Positions 28,750-31,143 of a DNA stretch of 31,143 bases are shown here, piece by piece. Source of the DNA: Candidatus Vogelbacteria bacterium CG10_big_fil_rev_8_21_14_0_10_51_16. Its GTDB lineage: Bacteria; Patescibacteriota; Minisyncoccia; Phycocordibacterales; JACRKE01. Location: the NCBI GenBank assembly GCA_002774795.1, contig PCYI01000004.1, positions 1 to 31,143 on the forward strand, given 5' to 3'. Position 1 is the stretch's first letter, and every line of letters begins with the position of its first letter. Under the pieces are notes generated by a model. That model made no database searches. It had not been told where the DNA came from and saw only the letters and a program-made list of their open reading frames with translations. Position numbers and translations under genes: made by a program.

Positions 28750-28846
28750 TTCACAGTTAGTGTCAAGCGCTTGCTTTTTAAAGAAGCCAGTGTAAGATGG
28801 CCTCGGCGTGGCTCAGTGCCATAAAACAACTATTTAGGCTACCAGT

Positions 28847-28853
28847 AGGAGGT
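28847..28853 (+). promoter_or_regulatory. Shine-Dalgarno site of GC-rich orphan 2
   Basis: AGGAGGT lies nine bases before the ATG at 28863. It makes that ATG a better start than the in-frame one at 28797, which has no such site. Confidence 0.65.
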
Positions 28854-28862
28854 TGGCCCCGC

Positions 28863-29489
28863 ATGTCCTCATTGGATAATCCTGCTTTCGAGCGGATGCT
28901 GAAGCTGGTGTCATCTGGACGGTTCCATCGGGAGGCGGAACGATTCCGGTCTCTGTCTGAGATCAAGCGACTATTTCCGAACGGTGTCGACCTCGATGTC
29001 GGGTCTCCCCTCGAGGATGAGCTGTTCGCGGCGGCTCTGCAGGCGGTAACGACCGCCGCCGATCTGCTTCTCACGCTCGATGGCGTCCTCGAGACGCCCT
29101 GGCGTGGTGATGGGCGGACCTTCTCCGACCAGGTTCTCTTGATTGCCGGAGGGCTGTGGCTTCATGGTCCTGGGGGTGGGGAGATTCACCATCGGCTGAC
29201 CGGAAATCAGTCGAGGATGGTGGAGTGCGTCACTTGGCAGAGCCTCCAAGGGGTCATCCCCAACTGGGAGGATGCCCCCGCCGCCCCCAAGCGTATGGTG
29301 CGGGGCACCCTCTGGGCTTGGAGTAAGCAAGAGTTCGCCAGGCCCTTGCTTCTGCGGGCGGCCACGATAGCCGCCCGGATGGCGATGGACATCAACCCAA
29401 AGAAGCCCGGCGACCGCTTTTGGCCCTTGCCGGAAGTGCCCCCGCTTTCCGAGCGCGATCTTATCCCCAGATCACTCAGCTTCGTTTAG
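28863..29489 (+). CDS. GC-rich orphan protein 2
   Basis: A 208-residue soluble protein of unknown family, starting MSSLDNPAFERMLKLVSSG. It has a helical Ala/Leu-rich first half and a middle with GGGLWLHGPGGGEIHHRL-like Gly/His residues (the stretch begins at about 92), then WAWSKQEF and a Pro-rich C-terminus. GC content is much above the neighbours, as in orphan 1. Here the frame is enclosed by repeats R2 and R3, has its own Shine-Dalgarno site and terminator, and sits in what looks like a self-contained cassette. No alignment with orphan 1 was seen. Function unknown. Confidence 0.65.
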   Translation: MSSLDNPAFERMLKLVSSGRFHREAERFRSLSEIKRLFPNGVDLDVGSPLEDELFAAALQAVTTAADLLLTLDGVLETPWRGDGRTFSDQVLLIAGGLWLHGPGGGEIHHRLTGNQSRMVECVTWQSLQGVIPNWEDAPAAPKRMVRGTLWAWSKQEFARPLLLRAATIAARMAMDINPKKPGDRFWPLPEVPPLSERDLIPRSLSFV

Positions 29490-29512
29490 AACTTTGGACC
29501 ATAGTGGTCTTC

Positions 29513-29540
29513 GGCCCCGCCTTCGCGGGGCCTCTCTTTT
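29513..29540 (+). terminator. Intrinsic terminator of GC-rich orphan 2
   Basis: Perfect 8-base arms GGCCCCGC/GCGGGGCC (29513-29520 and 29525-29532) around CTTC, followed by TCTCTTTTTG. Confidence 0.85.
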
Positions 29541-29570
29541 TGACTCTTCGGAGTTTCTTGGGGTATTAAG

Positions 29571-29782
29571 TGTGGTTGCTCCCTCCCCTGGCCAGGGTGA
29601 GACTTGGGACAGGGACCCAGGTCGCAAGACCTTTTCAGAGGTTTTCCGAGTACTCGAAGAAAAGAGCCAAAAGGTGTACAGCTCCCGTAGGGAGGGTTGG
29701 GGTGGGGTAGTAGTTGAACCACATGCCACCCCAACCTACCCCCTCCCAACCTCCCCCTGGCCAGGGGGAGGGGCAATACCAC
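29571..29782. repeat. GC-rich repeat R3, related to R2
   Basis: From GTGGTTGCTCCCTCCCC to GGGGCAATACCAC, with degenerate ends unlike those of R1 and R2. It shares with R2 the words TCGCAAGACCTTTT, AAAAGAGCCAAAAGGTGTACAG and CCGTAGGGAGGGTTGGGG, and the same right half. It fills nearly all of the 318-base gap between the orphan and the DgkA gene; nothing else is seen there. Confidence 0.75.
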
Positions 29783-29807
29783 AAGAAAGTTCGAATACCC
29801 CTCTTTT

Positions 29808-30167
29808 TTAAGTGAGAGAGATAAGATGATGGGCCAGGACAAGCGATCCAAGGATGGCGGCTCCAAGAGAGGTTAGAAGTACATAGGCGGCCATCAAGTC
29901 TTTCACCTTGCCGATAGTTTTGTCTTGCCGAGGCTCCACCTTATCGCACAGGTCCTCGATGGCGGTGTTTACAATCTCGCCCGAAAGCACCATAACGACC
30001 GCGATGATTACGAGTGCAAGTTCGGCGAAACTGAAGCGCAACACAAGAGCGGCCACCACCACAAACACGGCCACCATGGCCTCGATACGGAAGTTGTGCT
30101 CCTCCCGCCAGGCGGTGGCGAGGCCATGGCGGGCCCAAGCAAAACTTGTTAACCATCTTTTTAACAT
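29808..30167 (-). CDS. dgkA: Diacylglycerol/undecaprenol kinase (DgkA family)
   Basis: A 119-residue membrane kinase that phosphorylates diacylglycerol or, in many Gram-positives, undecaprenol, supporting wall lipid carrier recycling. It has an N-terminal amphipathic region (RHGLATAWREEHNFRIEA, about 13-30), three membrane spans (about 32-52, 54-74 with the catalytic SGEIVNTAIEDLCDK at about 62-76, and 93-115), and the MAAYVLLTSLGAAI ending. Length is normal. It is separated from the ZIP gene by 44 bases on the same strand. Which lipid it uses cannot be told from sequence. Confidence 0.88.
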   Translation of the reverse strand: MLKRWLTSFAWARHGLATAWREEHNFRIEAMVAVFVVVAALVLRFSFAELALVIIAVVMVLSGEIVNTAIEDLCDKVEPRQDKTIGKVKDLMAAYVLLTSLGAAILGSLVLAHHLISLT

Positions 30168-30211
30168 AGTAATAATGTTTGTTTTGTAAACATAAACGAT
30201 GGGCGTAGCCC

Positions 30212-30976
30212 CTATTCTACTAGGCGGATTGCAAACATAAGACCTATGCCCAAAAATACAAACAAGAGTTCCAGTACGGCCCTTTTTTTCTCCGTGGTTT
30301 CTTGGAGGATTGGCAGTAAGTCAGCAAGAGCAATATAAAGAAAGCTTCCTGCGGTAATCGGCAGTACAACTCTTTCTATGTCTTCCGCGTATGCAGAAAA
30401 GGCAAGTGCGATCATGGCCCCGACAATGGCAAGCGTGGCCGACAAGAGATTAAAAAGAAGCGCCTTCTTTTTTGAGAATCCGGCATGGAGTAAAAGCCCA
30501 AAGTCTCCAATCTCCTGGGGTATTTCGTGAAGTATAACGGCAAGGGTGGTTGCAATTCCAACCGGAATGCTTACCAGATAGCTTGCGCCGATAGCGATGC
30601 CGTCGATGAGATTATGCGCCCCGTCCGAGATGAGATTCATGTGTCCAACTGTTTGGATGCCCGTCTTACTACATCCTTCTTTCTCGTGCGCGTGGACGTG
30701 GCTGTGTTTGTGTCGAAGAAAACGCTCAAGTACAAAAAAGACAAGGACCCCGGTAAGAATGAGGCTTGCCACCGCGGTCGGCTCCGCTTTAGTGTCGAAG
30801 ATCTCCGGGATTATGTGCACAAAGACATCTCCTAAAAGAGCTCCCGCTGCGAGGCCGACTAAATACGACACGTATACTCCGATTTTCTTTGTGGCCAGCA
30901 AGACCAAGATACCCACAAGGGAGATTAGGGTAGTAAGGACGACACTCACAAGGGTGTAACTGATGATGGTGGCCAT
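30212..30976 (-). CDS. ZIP-family divalent metal transporter
   Basis: A 254-residue inner-membrane protein that moves zinc, iron or a related metal ion into the cytoplasm. About eight spans are visible. The metal-site residues are in HNLIDGIAIGAS (about 121-132, span 4) and HEIPQEIGDFGLLLHAG (about 150-166, span 5). The loop after span 3 is His-rich (HKHSHVHAHEKEGC, about 88-101), as is usual for metal sensing or handing-on. It comes 44 bases before the DgkA gene on the same strand and may share its transcript. Metal preference is unknown. Confidence 0.93.
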   Translation of the reverse strand: MATIISYTLVSVVLTTLISLVGILVLLATKKIGVYVSYLVGLAAGALLGDVFVHIIPEIFDTKAEPTAVASLILTGVLVFFVLERFLRHKHSHVHAHEKEGCSKTGIQTVGHMNLISDGAHNLIDGIAIGASYLVSIPVGIATTLAVILHEIPQEIGDFGLLLHAGFSKKKALLFNLLSATLAIVGAMIALAFSAYAEDIERVVLPITAGSFLYIALADLLPILQETTEKKRAVLELLFVFLGIGLMFAIRLVE

Positions 30977-31108
30977 GAGTATCGATAATGTCTTTGTAAG
31001 GTTAATTTATAGAACATTTACCACAAAAAGTCTATCTTTGCTGGTGTAACTGCTCACAAAAACGAGTGGCGGCTAACTAGCACAACATATCTCGCTCCGT
31101 CTTTGCCA

Positions 31109-31143
31109 CCGCCTTTGGCGGGGTCCCGTCCGAAGGCGGGACC
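31109..31143. repeat. Paired small GC-rich hairpins at the window end
   Basis: CCGCC-TTT-GGCGG (31109-31121) is followed at once by GGTCCCG (31122-31128) with CGGGACC (31137-31143). The GTCCCG/CGGGAC core also occurs at 17213-17235 and inside R2 (28592-28609). The 150 bases before it, after the ZIP start, hold nothing I can name. Confidence 0.5.

Overview
This window looks like chromosomal DNA from a Patescibacteria (Candidate Phyla Radiation) bacterium, most likely a parcubacterium. That placement is an inference. It rests on an spc-type ribosomal block in which rpsE is followed 15 bases later by rplO with no rpmD (L30), a loss I know as general in this radiation; on a Gly/Arg-rich extension on S5; and on short genes with few Shine-Dalgarno sites and several extended -10 promoters almost touching the start codon. 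The genetic code is standard: TAA, TAG and TGA all end genes, and one TGA overlaps the next ATG.

Layout. 1-2714: secA. 2718-3498: a REP-associated tyrosine transposase (RAYT) between two matching palindromes. 3.8-8.6 kb: an accessory run with a broken HD-domain gene, an unknown gene coupled to it, a DoxX-like membrane protein, a peptidoglycan amidase, a Nudix hydrolase, an APH-type kinase and a zincin-like gene interrupted by an in-frame TGA. 8.7-12.0 kb: a small holin-like membrane protein, a DUF7282-like anchored protein, typA and a membrane-anchored FKBP. 12.1-18.1 kb: rpsN-rpsH-rplF-rplR-rpsE-rplO-secY-adk-map, all on the plus strand, starting from a promoter directly before rpsN. 18.1-21.6 kb: three cassettes separated by four copies of one 27-29 base palindrome (an AT-rich unknown gene plus a DnaA-like ATPase; a second RAYT; a GC-rich orphan). 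21.9-25.6 kb: a long zinc-type adenylate kinase homologue, a beta-CASP nuclease, a SLOG protein and a small ORF. 25.7-28.1 kb, minus strand: endonuclease IV and the infC-rpmI-rplT operon. 28.3-29.8 kb: a gene fragment and a second GC-rich orphan between two large GC-rich repeats. 29.8-31.0 kb, minus strand: a DgkA-type kinase and a ZIP transporter.

The core genes serve translation (S14, S8, L6, L18, S5, L15, L20, L35, IF3, BipA), secretion (SecA, SecY), N-terminal methionine removal and nucleotide balance. The accessory genes sit between palindromic repeats and two RAYTs.

The most unusual signal is in the gaps of the two ribosomal operons and of the adk-map and SLOG neighbourhoods. Many gaps hold their own short-word repeat, arranged as an imperfect inverted pair, with a different word in each gap. 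Before rpsH the word is a heptamer repeated six times that ends exactly at the ATG. I do not recognise this as a named element. Other points are two candidate structured RNAs, a probable non-AUG start for infC, and the palindrome-bounded cassettes.
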